Source: Cheilinus undulatus (taxonomy: Eukaryota > Chordata > Actinopteri > Labriformes > Labridae). From it: 64,000 nucleotides of DNA. The notes beneath the pieces were generated by a model. It worked only from the letters and a program-made list of their open reading frames with translations, was not told the origin of the DNA and did not search any database. Position numbers and translations under genes: made by a program. The DNA is taken from NCBI RefSeq assembly GCF_018320785.1, contig NC_054871.1, positions 15,558,339-15,622,338 of the forward strand. The letters are read 5' to 3'. Below are positions 11,776 to 25,400 of the stretch, in pieces; within the stretch, counting starts at the first letter, position 1; the number at the start of each line of letters is the position of its first letter.

Positions 11776-13399
11776 TTAGTCGATAAAAATAAACACGTAC
11801 TAATTAGACAATGTAAGGTGTACAGAGGCTACCTGGCATGGGTATGAAAATGTTGTGCCATAAGATTCTGGCTTGATCTTCGGTGTACCGTAGGCTTAAA
11901 AGCATGAAAAGCACTGATCTAAAAAATGAATAATTCCAAGAAAAGAGCAGACAGAGGCATCCAGTTATAACTTTTATTGGTTTTGGAAAGAAGCAAACTA
12001 AGTTTCTCAGTTCATCTTAGCGTTGTTATGTACTGTACAAACAGCTTGCACATGTGTTTGAGGTTAACGGTACAGAACCAAAAAGCATTCTGGCTTATAG
12101 CACACATAGACACACTCCCAGCTCTCTTCTCAACAGTAATACAGGTCACTGACACTCAGCACAACACGTCATTTTAGTACTATCTACAGTATCATCAGTC
12201 GACAGCCCACCTCTCACTGCATGCTCTGCATGCATACAGAATTACTGCAGGACGAATTAGCAACAGAGATGAAGATGTGGAAAGCTGGATCCATTTTTAT
12301 GACAATAATCACCAGAGAAAAAAACAGAGTGAGTTCTGATCTATTACATGACTTCTGAGCTGAAAGATCATTTAAAACAGATGCATGATGGGAATGTTGG
12401 GCCTCTGTAGATAATGCTGTAGTGAGTGTTGCACTGAAGGTGCAGCAGAGAGGTGACCGTTTCCTCTCGGACGTGTCTGATGAACAGAAACATGACTGAG
12501 AGAAAATGTTACCAAACTCCTGAGCAAGCTAAATGGCACCAATCATCATCACTCTGCATAAACGGAACAAATGCAACCTCAGAGTAATCACTATGACAGT
12601 ACAGGGATGTGGTTAAAAGCAACATTTTAAATGATTGCACTGTTCCAATCTGATCTTTTATTGGTCAAATAACCACAAATCTCTAAAACTATGCCTAATC
12701 AAAGGTACTCTATCATTAAATAGCAGAGTTGTCATGTTGCATCCATTTCTCTTGTTCTAAATTCAGCCTACGAGTTTCTTCAGCTGCTCTGGAGGACCAT
12801 GATTGGTTGCATTTAGCAGAATAATCGACAAACATTACAGTACGGAGATCACACACACATTTTGTTCTTCACGTTGAGTGTCAGAGCGTTCAGGAAGTTC
12901 AACATCATCAGCACAGTGTTTTTTACACATAAACAATATAATATTTTTTCACTTTTATCTGTTTTAAAAATATTCAGCTTATTCTCCGTAACAGAGGACT
13001 GACTGTCTGGGGTACACACACATTAAATACAAAAAGAAAAAAAAAAAAGCATTTTGGTCAACTTAACCTTGCTCCACAACCTCATTACACTCATGTCATC
13101 TCACAGAGACCATTACAATTATGCAAAATAAAGCCATGGATTCAAGCGCTGGTTGGACGATTGGGGTGTTTTTGATATAGTTGGGGGGTGTAGGTACCAC
13201 TGAGGTGAAGGAGGGAAACAGGTAGAAAACAGGTCAGACTTGTGGTTGAAGTAAGGTTTAGGAACTGAGAATGCTGGATTGTGTTTTCTCCCTGTTTATC
13301 ACAATGAAGTAAAAAAAAAAAAAATACACCACAAATCTTGTTCCAGCAGTGGTACCTCGCTCAGAGAGAACTGTTTGCTCCTATAATCTTTGTTTTGAC

Positions 13400-13700
13400 C
13401 TTAAAAAGTTCAACAGTTTGGGAAAAAGACTGACTCTCTTGTGGAGAATCAGATTAGAAGATTGATACCACCGTCATGTCTGTCTGTTAAATGTTCGACT
13501 GAAGTCATGAGACTGCTAGCTTAGCTAGGCTAAGCTACCAAACTAGCTTAGCCTGGTGCTGTGCAAAAGTATATAACACTGACCATGAGGCTGGACTCAG
13601 GTACAGCAATGGGCTGAATCCTAACCATGAGGTGAGGTAAAGCAGCTGTGATGTTGACCATCTTAGCTTAGCATGTTTGCATCCTGACATTTGTAAACTA
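13400..13700 (-). repeat. Fish interspersed repeat with TAGCTTAGC motifs
   Basis: AGAAGATTGATACCACCGTC, CATGTCTGTCTGTTAAAT and then TAGCTTAGCTAGGCTAAGCT match a repeat frequent in teleost UTRs and introns. It lies in the probable sgip1 3' UTR. Strand follows the gene and is not meaningful for the repeat. Confidence 0.55.
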
Positions 13701-13846
13701 GCACTCCATGAATCCGTTCTCAGGCTAATGGAAAAATACTGGATAAAAATATATTTCTTGTAGTGTGTGAGGTTGCAAGTAAAATATGCAGGAATCTACA
13801 CAGTTGCTACATTAAATCCCCATAACTCGCACGAATGTGCAAATAT

Positions 13847-14000
13847 GGGGCACAGATGGCCTAGTGGTTAGGCGCCCCATGCACGCAGGCGGCCCGGATT
13901 TTAATCCGGCCCATGGCTCTTTCCCCGCATGTCCTTCCCTACTCTCATCAATTTCCAGCTAAATTCACTGTCCTATCTCTCCAATAAAGGCAATAATTCC
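13847..14000 (+). mobile_element. tRNA-derived SINE
   Basis: The tRNA-like head GATGGCCTAGTGGTTAGGCG contains an A-box. A degenerate B-box, GGATTTTAATCCGG, follows, then a unique body CTCTTTCCCCGCATGTCC and the tail CTGTCCTATCTCTCCAATAA. This order is that of a well-known teleost SINE. It is inserted antisense to sgip1. Confidence 0.82.
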
Positions 14001-14447
14001 CCAACACAAATCATAATAAATATGCAAATATATTTACATACCAATCCTTTGCACTTTTGGTGAGATATTTGACTCTGCAATGCAAAAACTCACCTCTAAA
14101 GCAGTGTACTTGTCTAATTCTAGTCAAAATATTGACGCAAGTCTAATCTTACACTAATTTTGTTTGAGAAGTACTCACAAAAATCTTAATTCGAGACTTT
14201 AAACACAAATTCCGGCCTGCTTTTGGCTCATACAAACACCATGAGCAAAATTCTGAAAATTAAGATCAAGTTTAAATAATTAAAGAACTTTATTACACGC
14301 TACTATGGTTTTTTTTTAACCCCAAGAAGTGTCTGCCTGATGTATAGAGCAGGTGTCATGATTTGACTGGTGCTGAATTAGGTGGTGATGCTCCATCAAA
14401 CATTCAACTATGCTGCATTAAAGTTACTAGAAAATAGTTTATAGAGT

Positions 14448-14600
14448 CATTTATTATTATTTATTTAACTGTTTATTTGTCAGGGACAATACATAAGCAT
14501 TGCTGCATTTAATTACTGTGCAACTGATGCAATGTATAGAAGACTTCTAGCCATGGCTAACCATCATGTACATTTTAGGAAATTTATATAAGAAAAGAAA
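14448..14600. repeat. Short repeat shared with 16785..16900
   Basis: TTTATTTGTCAGGGACAATA and similar text resemble TTTATTTGACATGGACACAC at about 16803. Both look like fragments of one common fish repeat. Confidence 0.45.
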
Positions 14601-16430
14601 AAATAGGTGACTTTGCAGATGCATGTTAAAACAAAACAAATGCAAGTGCTTTGTTAATTGTACTTAATGACTATGGTGCCCCCCAGAGGATTTTCAGGTT
14701 TCAAATGGGGCCCTAAGCACACAGAAATTTCTGAAAAGCAGCCCTGAACTATATCTAAACCAGTTTAGTTTATGTATGCATAGATAAATAGATAAAATTT
14801 GTTGCCAGTGACCATTTTTTTATGATAATACAGAGCCATGTTGGCTGTTTCCAGTCTTAATACTAACAGTCTCCTGGCTGCAGCCTCACGCTGATCAGAC
14901 AGATATAAGAGTGGCATTTATCATCTGTAATCCTCCAAAACAGAGAAAAAGCCCGTTTCCCAAACCATCAAACTAACTATAAAGTGGAACCTTGCCCATG
15001 GTATAGCTAACTCTACATTAACACTGCTTTCACAAAGCATAACACAGCATCCAGGAAGATATTTATCTTTTTCTTTAAATTACCCCTCCCCACCCATATA
15101 TAGCTCAAATCTTTTGTTGCACTTGAGTTAAAAAATTATATCTGAAATAAATTCAAAAATTATACCTTATACTGTACACAGGTTACCCAACTACACAGAT
15201 AACAAAAAGAGAGAATTCAAATATTTATACCTTTAAGGGTTTCTGAGTCGTGTGATACCATTCAAATTCTATTCGTATACAGAATCACATATTTTATACA
15301 ACAAATCGTCGTCAATAAATAAAAATAGAATGCTGTCATGTACTCTGGTGGCTATTACTGCTGTCCTGGGAACAACAGAGAGGCTATCTGACAATACGAG
15401 GAAAACACCAAAACGCCCTTTAAGATATATATTATTGATTTAAAATGACACTTTGTACACTTGTTTTGTTCTGACGGGAAAACAGAGTTTCTTATTTTGC
15501 AACCAGTACATTGATTTATCATTGCAGCTGCCTAACTAGCTAAGAGCCTCCCCACCTATGTCTGCATAAACTGGAGAAATAAAGTAACAGTTTGATTGAC
15601 TGATCAGTGCAATTCTATTAAAAAGGATGAGCTCCAAAGTCATGTGACCCTGTAGTACCAGTAGGTGGTGCATGAAGACCTAATTCCTTAATGTAGATAC
15701 TTGTTCCTGTTCATCTTATGATTGCTAAGCAGCAACGACAAACTTCTTCCACTTAGCTGTTTGTGACAAAGTGTGTCGGAGTGCATCAGTTAATGCATAT
15801 ATGTGCTGGCTGTCGTCAGGGTGAGACGGCTGTCTCAGGCTTTGAGCTCAGACTCTGACAGAAACATGATTCACAGAGCTGTTTATAATCTGCTAATGAA
15901 GGTTGAAAACATACCTTACCTTGCCCTCTGTCTTCCACTAGCCTAGCTTTAGCTGTACCAGATGTTGGTTTTGTGTCTGACCACTACGGGTGTTTTATCA
16001 CAGCCAAATCCTTCTGGACAACAAGTCTGTCATTCAGACTTTAAATCTGTCCAAAACACCTTTTTGACAGCGTCTTCGGTCAGGCAGCTGCAGTGAAACG
16101 TTTAAAAAACACACCACCACACATTGACCAGAGGAGGATGGAGACAGAGGCACAGACTTCAGAGGGAGGAAGAACCCAGGTGTCTAACTGCAGCAATACA
16201 GATGTTATGAAATGAATACAAATACGAGAATTACGTGACCTAAAACAGCTCCACGATGCTATATGCAAGTTATACAATACTGCTGGGTAGGCTGCGGACC
16301 TGTCGGCTGTGTGGGTTCAGAAAGGGTTAATGGAAAAAGTCTGTCTGGTGTCAGTTTGTCTCTGTCCTCGGGGTCAAGCTCAGTCCACTGCGATTGATTC
16401 GTTTAACAGCACGGTTCTCAGTAGCAACGC

Positions 16431-16453
16431 TTAGTTGTCAGCCAGGTATTTTC
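16431..16453 (-). CDS. sgip1: sgip1 last coding exon (GKYLADN, stop)
   Basis: After acceptor GTTTCAG it encodes GKYLADN and TAA (stop at 16433..16431). The C-terminus is identical to mammalian SGIP1, which fixes the end of the gene. Confidence 0.95.
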
Positions 16454-19400
16454 CTGAAACAAATCAATGAAATATTTCCATCATTTATGGATCTTTGAAG
16501 ATTTCTTGTTACCTCCAGAGACTGTCACTGCTGGAAGTAAAACTGCACTATCATGTAAAACTAGTGAACAAAAATAATAATTTAGTATATATTGCATCAC
16601 ACAAAGACCTAAATGAGAAAAAAATAACTCAAGTCATATCTTAATTTCCAAAACAAAGCTGTGCTTGCTTTCCACTATCAATCTGCAATAATTATAGATC
16701 AGTAATAAGGGAAACTGAAATTTAATAAAGATGTTAAATAACCTCCAATTAAAAGAAAACTGACACATCTAACCTAACAGTATTTATCTATTTATTTAGC
16801 TTTTATTTGACATGGACACACAGTTACATTGATGCTGTGATATTTAATCATACACAGGTCCCAGATGCTCTGCTGTAAGTGTTTATAGCAAAGTGCTAAT
16901 TTTCAACACCTGTCCATGGGAGGCTTTCAAGTAGCCATTTTTCTCCATAAACAAAAAGATTACTCCTTGATCCTTGTGACAGTTATGAATAATAAAAAAG
17001 GGCTGACTAACCTGCTGCAAACCTCTTCTTGATGAGGGAGAAGCGGTATCCTGGCCCAGCCAGTTCAATATCACAGCCTGACAGCGTGCTGCCCTCACTG
17101 GTGAACTGCACGGCCAGGGGAGCAGGTTTACTGGGGCCTTCTGTTAGCTGGAACCGTGCTAACAACGATCCCACACCTGAGGCCAAAGAGAAAATAAAAG
17201 AAAAACAAGTCTGTTAACTATGAGGATTGATTGAATTTCAAAGACATTTATTACATTTCATAGAAACGGTGACAACAGTGCAGTAGGGAAACAATTCAAT
17301 TCCAGGGCTTAAGTGTCGACTGTAAAAAAAAAAGTAAAATCTGGAAAAAAAATCACCCTGGTATATAAGCCACTGTCATTTTTGTGGGGTTTAAACTATT
17401 CTTTAGTATGACAGTCAGACCACCCCTCAACACAGTTTATAACTTAACCATATACTCCCTTTTCTTCAAATTCAGGATTGAGACTTAACTAGGGTGATGA
17501 TTTCAATCTCTCTAGATCTCATGCATTCTGTGATTGGGGTAATAAAGGCACTGGTATAAAGGACTTGGCATATTTTTGAGATGAAAAATAGGTATTAAAT
17601 GAGTGACTTGTAAAGTGGACCTTATGGTATTTATGAGGCAAAGCAGACAATGCTGTATCTTTGTTGCAGAAAAGAAATATCTTTTCTACCTTTGTTCAGA
17701 GTCAAATTATTTGCCTGATACAGATTTGGAAAAAAGCCCTGATTATGGTTTAATGAAAAAAAAAATCTCGTCACTGAAGGATCATTTTCCTTGATAGAAG
17801 ATTACACAGGCACAAGGCAAGATCCAGGATGTTACATATATATTGAAGTCCTCCATGTAAAAAAAAAAAAAAAAAAAAAAACACAGCGCTAAAGTGATCA
17901 TGTTTGAGTCTGGTTATTTTCTACCATCTAAAAGAAAATACATTTTCAGGTTTAACACTATTCTCCTGGAGACCAGGTGGGCCCTGGAGGCTTTCTGATT
18001 TGTAGTAAAAGAAACAGGACGAACATTTGAAATACATCAGATGATGTCAAGACAGATGCATTAAACTCTGCTTTACCATAAAAACATGAATGCATTTATA
18101 TTCCTCGGTAGATTTAAATTCTTTTGACATTAGAGTACAGAGAGGTACTGGAAACAGATGCATTAATAGGTGCAGCTGAATTATTTGTAATGGCATTTAC
18201 TAACAGAGGGGGGAGCTGTTTATAAGAGAGAGAGTGCTCACAACCATCTGTGACCCAGTATTTCACCTATGGGGAATCCTGCTTTGCTGCATCCATGACT
18301 TTCTGTGCACATTCTCGGTCACTTTTTAGGCTGTCAATCCCTAGGACTTTCTCACAGCTTAACGAAGATGAGCACAGTGCTTCTGCAGCACAAACATTTC
18401 TTTTCATCTGTAATCTCTTTGATGATTTCAATCACATACTACTTGGATTGGAAAGCAAATGATAATATACATGGATATTTGGCTGACCGCTGAGGTCAGC
18501 CCTACACATAGCAATGTTTGTGTCTAAGTAAGTAAGTTAGTAACTGACTGAGTGACACTAATTTATAAGCCATAGAATACAGAGATGCGTTTGCTTGTAC
18601 TGAATGCTGGCAGTGATGGCTGCCTTCATTGTGTTAACTAAAGCCATACATACAGAGTTGTGCTAAGTGGGGTTTACTTGTGCTGAAAGCCCTCTAATGG
18701 CTGCCTCCACAGCTGTAAATACTCAGATATAGCTTTAGCACGGCCAGAACCAACCAGAACTGGGCCATATTTTTGTATGACAAAGAATAAACACTACCCT
18801 ATAAGCTTTTCATGTTGGGAAAGATGTTTTCACTCTTCTGCTGACCAGCTTTGGCATGACTATGTGATAGTTGAGGGGAAAAGGCAACTTCTTGTGTATG
18901 CTGGCTGCTCGAAGAGCGATTAGCTCTGAATTAATCACAGCAGCACTTTGTCAAAACTGGACATATCTTTATTAAAACAAGCGAAAAACAGCAACACTAA
19001 AAGCTTTTTGTAACAGAAAGGGTGTTTTTGCTCTTCTGCCAAACTGCTACAGCGTGAGTGTGTGATAGTTCAAGGCGGAAAGGGTTACTTGTTGTGTGAA
19101 TGCTTGCATTTACAGCCTGCTAGCTGAACGTTAGCTTGGTCTAAGCCAGACCAACACATTTCTTCATCACAGTTTGTACTGTGAGCAACACGGAAAGCTT
19201 TCTGCAACAGAAAACGACGTTGGTGTTCTTCTGCCACCCCGCTTGGGCACGATTATGTGATAGTTACAGGGACAGGGATAGTTGTTGTACACAGCTAATG
19301 AGTTGTTGTGTCCCAGCTGCGACTGAGCCACAGCGGTGCTTTTGTCTAAACTGGACAATGTGTCTTGTCCAAACAAGCGCTCTACCCCTGCTCTGTTTAG

Positions 19401-22400
19401 GCATGGCTTTCCGATCATGGCGGTGAGCTTGTCCCGCATTGTCAGGCGTTAGCTGTTAGCTTGGACAGCAGTAGGACCGCTGCAGTTTACTCCGACCTGG
19501 ATGGCTGTTCTTGTTAAAACCATAGCAGAGAGCCACCCTGACAGCTTGTCTTGTGCAGAGGAGAGATTTTTGCCCTTTTCTTGTAGTGTTGTCTTCCCTT
19601 TGCGCAGTAATAGCAAAGAATACAGAGAGTGTCAGCTGAGTTGATGTGTGTCTGTGTTTAACCAATCAGATGCGGTAGAACAAAAGCAGGAGGGGAGGGG
19701 GGATGATGCTGCTCAGGTTTCAGCTCCACACACACAGAAGGAGAGAGGGCAATATGTAGCTTTTTACATTTCAGTAACCACTTACTTTACCTTTGGCTAA
19801 AAATAATAAACTACTAACAATCATGGCAAATTCACTCTGCCAGAACACACATTTCAGTCAAGCATTTCAACAGGCATCCCAGATAGTTGCAGTCAGCTAT
19901 ATACTAGGCTTTAACCTAGTCTTGTTTTCCCTGTGACTGAAACAATGTTTGAGACTCCTAAAAATTAGTACATGTGTAAAGAATTATTTAGCCAAGAGGT
20001 CCAAAATGCTGAAAATAGCCCTGGATTTCACATTAAATTGTTTGTCATAATGTCTGATATTCATAAGGATAAAAAGGATAGTTGATCCATCATCAATTTC
20101 AAAAAAGTTTTTACTTAAAGAAGGTCAGCATTAGTAAAACTCATCACACTGTACAAACCTCCATTTTCAGATTTCTGTGAGATGTCAGGGATCTTCCAAA
20201 GGATTCTTTGCTGCTCTGCATTCCTGTCAGGATCAAGACAAAATGTAATCACATTAATCAAACTTTCAAGGAAGTATCCTGCTAAAAGTCAAATCTTAAT
20301 GCATAATATATTTTACTGATGAATAACATTGCTGTGTAACTGCTTGGTAAATGTGGATTCATCAGGAGTTTTGGATTCAGTAACGTGGTTTATACAACAT
20401 GGCTTATAAAGCAACAGTGTATGAATCTTAGTTTAGACAAACCGCTCTGGAGCACCTCTTCTGTAGTATACAAACTGGACCTTCTTTAGGAACATTTTTT
20501 AAAGCTCAGTTATTTAGTCTTCAGTGATTTTGCCATTGTTATGTGCATGCCTTGTATTCTGCTAACCCCCTTTTGTACTTTTTTAGCTATTGGGTGCAAA
20601 GATGAGCATTAAAACTCAGCTCCAGCTACAAATTCTACATTGTTTCCCTTCTGTTTTCATGCTGCATACTTTTCATACATACTCCTACATATCACAGAAG
20701 TATAAATAAAGAGTGAAAACCGGCTTGAGCTCATACCATGCAGCAGGAGGTAAGACTGCCTGTAGTTTGGAAACCCCTCCATCGACAGGAACCAGGAACT
20801 GTACGTTGTTGAGTGCCATCGGTGTCGTCATGGCCTCCCCGTTGTATTTGTAGTCTATCCTCAGGTCCGTGCTGGTGGACTCACATCTCCAGCTCACCGC
20901 TAGATTCAGAGGAATTGATTGCAGTCCATCGGCTGATACCTGCCAACAGAGAGAAAATGTAATTGCACATATATTACAGCTTATAATATAACAGCAGAAT
21001 TTTTCACACCATTTGTGATTTCCAAAATAACAGCCCTTTTCCCACCAGCTCTTTTAAGCCTCAAACACCAGGTGAAAAAGCTGCAGTTGGTAGTTTGACA
21101 GATGAAGTTTTAGAGCTGAGGGCTTGAACTCTCAAAGGCCAAGCTTACCTGATACTTGAGCATGTCCACATTGTAATATGTTGCTTGTGGCTTCTGTTCC
21201 GCCACCTTCTTTAAATGTGATATCAGGTTTGGCATGTTCACCCAGAAGTCCTTTGAATCTGCCTTGGCTGTAGTGGTAGTGTCACTGATGGGGGCGAAGC
21301 ACACAGAAAAGCACAATCACATCGAGACAACTTAAATGACTGGTTGACTTTTGCAAGGATAATTTTGGCTCTAGCTTGTTACAAAAGGGAAAGTCCTGTT
21401 TCAATTTTGAGCTACATTTGACCATAATAACAAATAGATTTATCAGCATTTTCAGTTCAACAGTTGACCACAAGAGGTCTCCCTAATACAGACTACATAC
21501 GCTTCAAGGTTTTGGGAAAATATTCTAAAGCAGAAACAATGTTTGGTTGTTGTCTCTCAAAATCTAGACCTTTTTATCTCATTATCTTGGGTTAACAAAG
21601 CTGTTTTTTCCATGACACATTTGTCTCATCCCGTCTCTTTATTCAATCCTATGTTTTCTTCCATTTAAGGTCTAAATTGTAATGTTTTACATTAAATAAA
21701 TATGAGTGTTTAAAAGCCATCAGAAAATTGGACATAATTCCTTATTTAGATGATGGTGGGTCCTGAGGCTGGACCAGTTGAGAACCACTAGTCTAAATGA
21801 AGCTTTGTAGTAAAGAAAACATTACACCCAACGAAAGACATTCAAAGAGACATTCTTTAGCGCCACAGAACAGGTTTTTTGTCTCCTCACTAAGGGCCAA
21901 ACTAATCATCAATGGTCTTCAGGTATGTTTTTAAGCATGTTTATTCAATAAAACTGTAATCAAAGGAATAAATGAGAACAAAGCTGACCCCTCTTCACAA
22001 GGATTTAACGAAAACTCTGATGACTTCACGATGACTCAATATGTGGTCAGCATCAGTGTTTGAAATGAGCTCACCTAGGTTTACTCATTCCCTCTGGTCA
22101 TCCTTCTATAAAAAACCCTCTATATGGGATCATGAACATTTAATGAGCCAGTTTCAGACACTTTCATCAGCTTTAGTCCAAGTACAGGAATTTCCCCCTC
22201 TTTAATCAAACTAATTTAATTTCATGCTTGTATAATTTAGACCTTTTGTTTTTAAAATACACGTGTTTTCCAAGTGTAATTAATGCTCTATATCAATCAG
22301 GTTGTCCTGACACTGTAACAGACAGTAAATGTGATAAGTAGGATTTGTTGTGTGGAAACAATAATCACCATGATGAGGAAATAAACAATAATTATTATGA

Positions 22401-25400
22401 TACACTCAAAATGAATTGGAAATAAACACTGCCCATAAAGAGTCCATTAATCCCTTTTTCCACTCTATTTTTAAATCAAGAAGGTGACTCATGCTTTTAC
22501 AACTATCATCTCATGCTGTGTAAGTCAAATCACCCATAATGATAATAATGATGATAAAAAAATGAATGTTAAGTAACATCATTTAATTTGGTTTGATGAA
22601 GTTAAATTAGGAGTTTTCCAAGCAGCACAATTAAGCATGGGAAGTGGATGTAGTAAGAGTTATTTTGAGGTTTTATATCTTCACTTCCTTCAGTTAAAAT
22701 GCAGATTTATTCATTTATGCTTTTATTAAATGTGGGGTTGAAGTGTTGACTTCACAGTGGTGTGATTACCAGCAGAGGAGCTGGGGGTTAGGCAGGACAT
22801 GCTCCAGTCGGCTGTAGTTGGTTATGCTGAAGGTTAGCGTGGCGGGGGACGGGTTATTGGCAAAGTGCCGCGTGATTCCCGCCGGAAACGACAAAACCAT
22901 CTCACCTATGATCTTCACAACGCACCTGAGAGGATGAGGATGACACAGAGAGGGTTAAAGATTAACAAAAAAAGAGAGAACAGCCTGGAGACAGACACTG
23001 AAGGTTTACATACATAAACAGTTCATTATTTTACTTAACTAAACATTCTTTTTCTCTTAAACAAACACAAGCAAATGCATTAAAAAAAGAACAACAGAGC
23101 TACTTTAAGCCCAAAGTTTCATGTCTGAGTTAAACTTTTGCCCGTGGCTTTAATGCATTTAGTGACTTATTATTCTTGTTGCACAGCTTTCTAACTATTA
23201 CAACTTTCCGAATATTAAAATTACCATCTTTAATCTTTTTTTTCACAAATACTTTATTTTACACTCCCTAATCTGCCTCAGCTGAGTATTCTCAGATAGA
23301 TAAGACTGCTGTGAAACAATTTAAACGGGATACAGGGCAAGAAAATCATCCTGGAAAAAACAATTTAAGTCTAAGTGTATAACTATTTAAGGCTTTGGCC
23401 TAATCATGATCATTTCACTTTGTTTTTAGGCCAATATATCATTGTAAATACATAGCATATTTCCCAAAGTGCTGATTCAAGTATTTTTTAGGATGTCTTG
23501 AACCAAGATTACAGTTTACAAGGGATGTTTGGATAAACAGACACAAGACTTAAGTCAATCAAAGTCCCTAAATGATGAAAAAAAAATCTGTCTTATTGGT
23601 TTGCTGTATGACAGGCGGCTGTTCTATGAACCACCAGACCAAATTTTAGTCATGAAAAACATCTTTACATTTATAAAATCAAGCTTTAAAATCATGAAAA
23701 ATGATGCAGTAATATCTGCTCTAGGAAACTTTGAATGCAGCAAAGCTCAGCCCTGTCACACCAAAAATGACACCTTAATGTCATGACAGGCAGACGGTTT
23801 ATTGGTCTGTATAAGCATTTAACACTCTAGGTATTTCTAATATTTCATTTTATGAGTAATGTGAAGTTATGTTTCTCTTTCCTTAAGTTAAGTTAACACG
23901 CCATTTCCTGATGTTGCTCTTCAAAATAAAAATCTCTTTCTTCAGTCACACATAGATCTCAGTGTTTTCACATCATTACAGCAACCTTGTTCCAATTAAT
24001 CAAGTAAGTTTTCATGCAAATTTTGGATTTTACATTACAGGGACTTTTAAGTATGTACACAATTTTATTATGTTATTATGTTTATCATGTGACTGTAAAA
24101 CTTTAGGATTTACTTTTTCAGTTTTACTTTGTGAATATTAGTTTCACTTTGGCTTTGTAGGTTGTATAGTTACCAGTGAAAACGTACAATTTTGCTTCAA
24201 AAGAGATCTGACATTTCCTTTAAAAATTGCCATTTAAAATAAATTTGTACAGCACAAATGGGAAAATGGGAAAATCTCCTAAAATAGTCTGTCAATCATG
24301 CAGGATAAGGCTGGACAATTTTTCCACAGAAACTGATCTCACCACTGTGCCATTCATCAGACGTAGCTGCTTATTATTCAGTGAGCACTGGGATAATCAA
24401 CAAGCTGTTTAAGCTTGAATGTATTGACTTACTTGCTGGGGTCAGCTCCCTTAAAGAAGGCATTGACTGTCTCAGTGAATGCAGCAGCTACAGGTAGAGT
24501 GTCCTGAGCGCCCATAGTGAGAGGGCTGGGCCCTCTGGAGCAGCCTGGAGGGAACATACACGCATACAGACACATTAAAAATATTTTGCATAATGTATAA
24601 CATACAGACCAAATAAACCAAGATTTTAAGTTTAACTCTGCTCCATAACTGTTACTTTCATTGTCAGGGTTTTAGATAAATATATTATAGCTTCATTAAA
24701 TGCATAGAAGAAATGGATTAATAGGAAGGTTTGTCTTTAAACTCCAAACCAAGGACACCACACTCTTCCTTAACAAAAATGTGTGGATGAAATGAGAAAA
24801 ACATGATGTGCAAACTATTGTAATGACATGAAACTTTACAACAGTTTGAAATGAGAGCAAATATTGGTGTTAGTAAGGTGGCATGAAAACAGCAGGTTAT
24901 GTGCATAGAGGATACCCATTTCTCTCTGCTCTTGACTGTGAAATTAAACATAATCTCCCTCACAGAATTCAGTTTTTATACAGCATGCTACACTCTGATG
25001 ACTTCCCCTCCGTAGAGTATGCAGAGTTAGAAAAGAAGAAAAGATAGAGGCAGAAAGAAGAGGTGTACATGCTTGTTGCTGCTGAAGCTGAATCATACTG
25101 ACAAGATCAAAGAAGATCAGACAGGCCAAAGATCAAAACCAAGAACCAAACGGCCAAAAGTGTCGAGAGAGAGATTAGCAAAGTACACGAAGAACGATGA
25201 TTCTTCAGGGAGTGAATGAAAGGCAGTCAGCGCCTAAGAAATGAGAATGAACAATGTCAGGAGGAGGAGGTAATGAAGATATGACAAGACTACTTAGTTG
25301 TAGCACTTTAGGGAGCTCAGCCAGGAGTTAGCATTGCATGGATGAGGAGTGATGAAGGAGTGCAAAGAAGGAAAGAGGAGGAGAGGGGAAGAAGGAAGGA

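Larger units (their letters stand above)
11955..16430 (-). other. sgip1: Probable sgip1 3' UTR
   Basis: About 4.5 kb follow the stop before a Tc1 remnant on the other side. A minus-strand AATAAA lies at 11973..11978 (plus-strand tttatt) and another near 12655. A Pumilio-type TGTAAATA lies near 14032 on the transcript strand. The stretch contains a SINE, a fish repeat with TAGCTTAGC motifs and a short repeat shared with 16.8 kb. The true end is inferred; shorter forms are possible. Confidence 0.4.

Noticed and set aside
13855..13925. Possible tRNA gene
   Set aside because: A- and B-box-like sequences are present, but the B-box is degraded and the downstream body and tail are those of a SINE.
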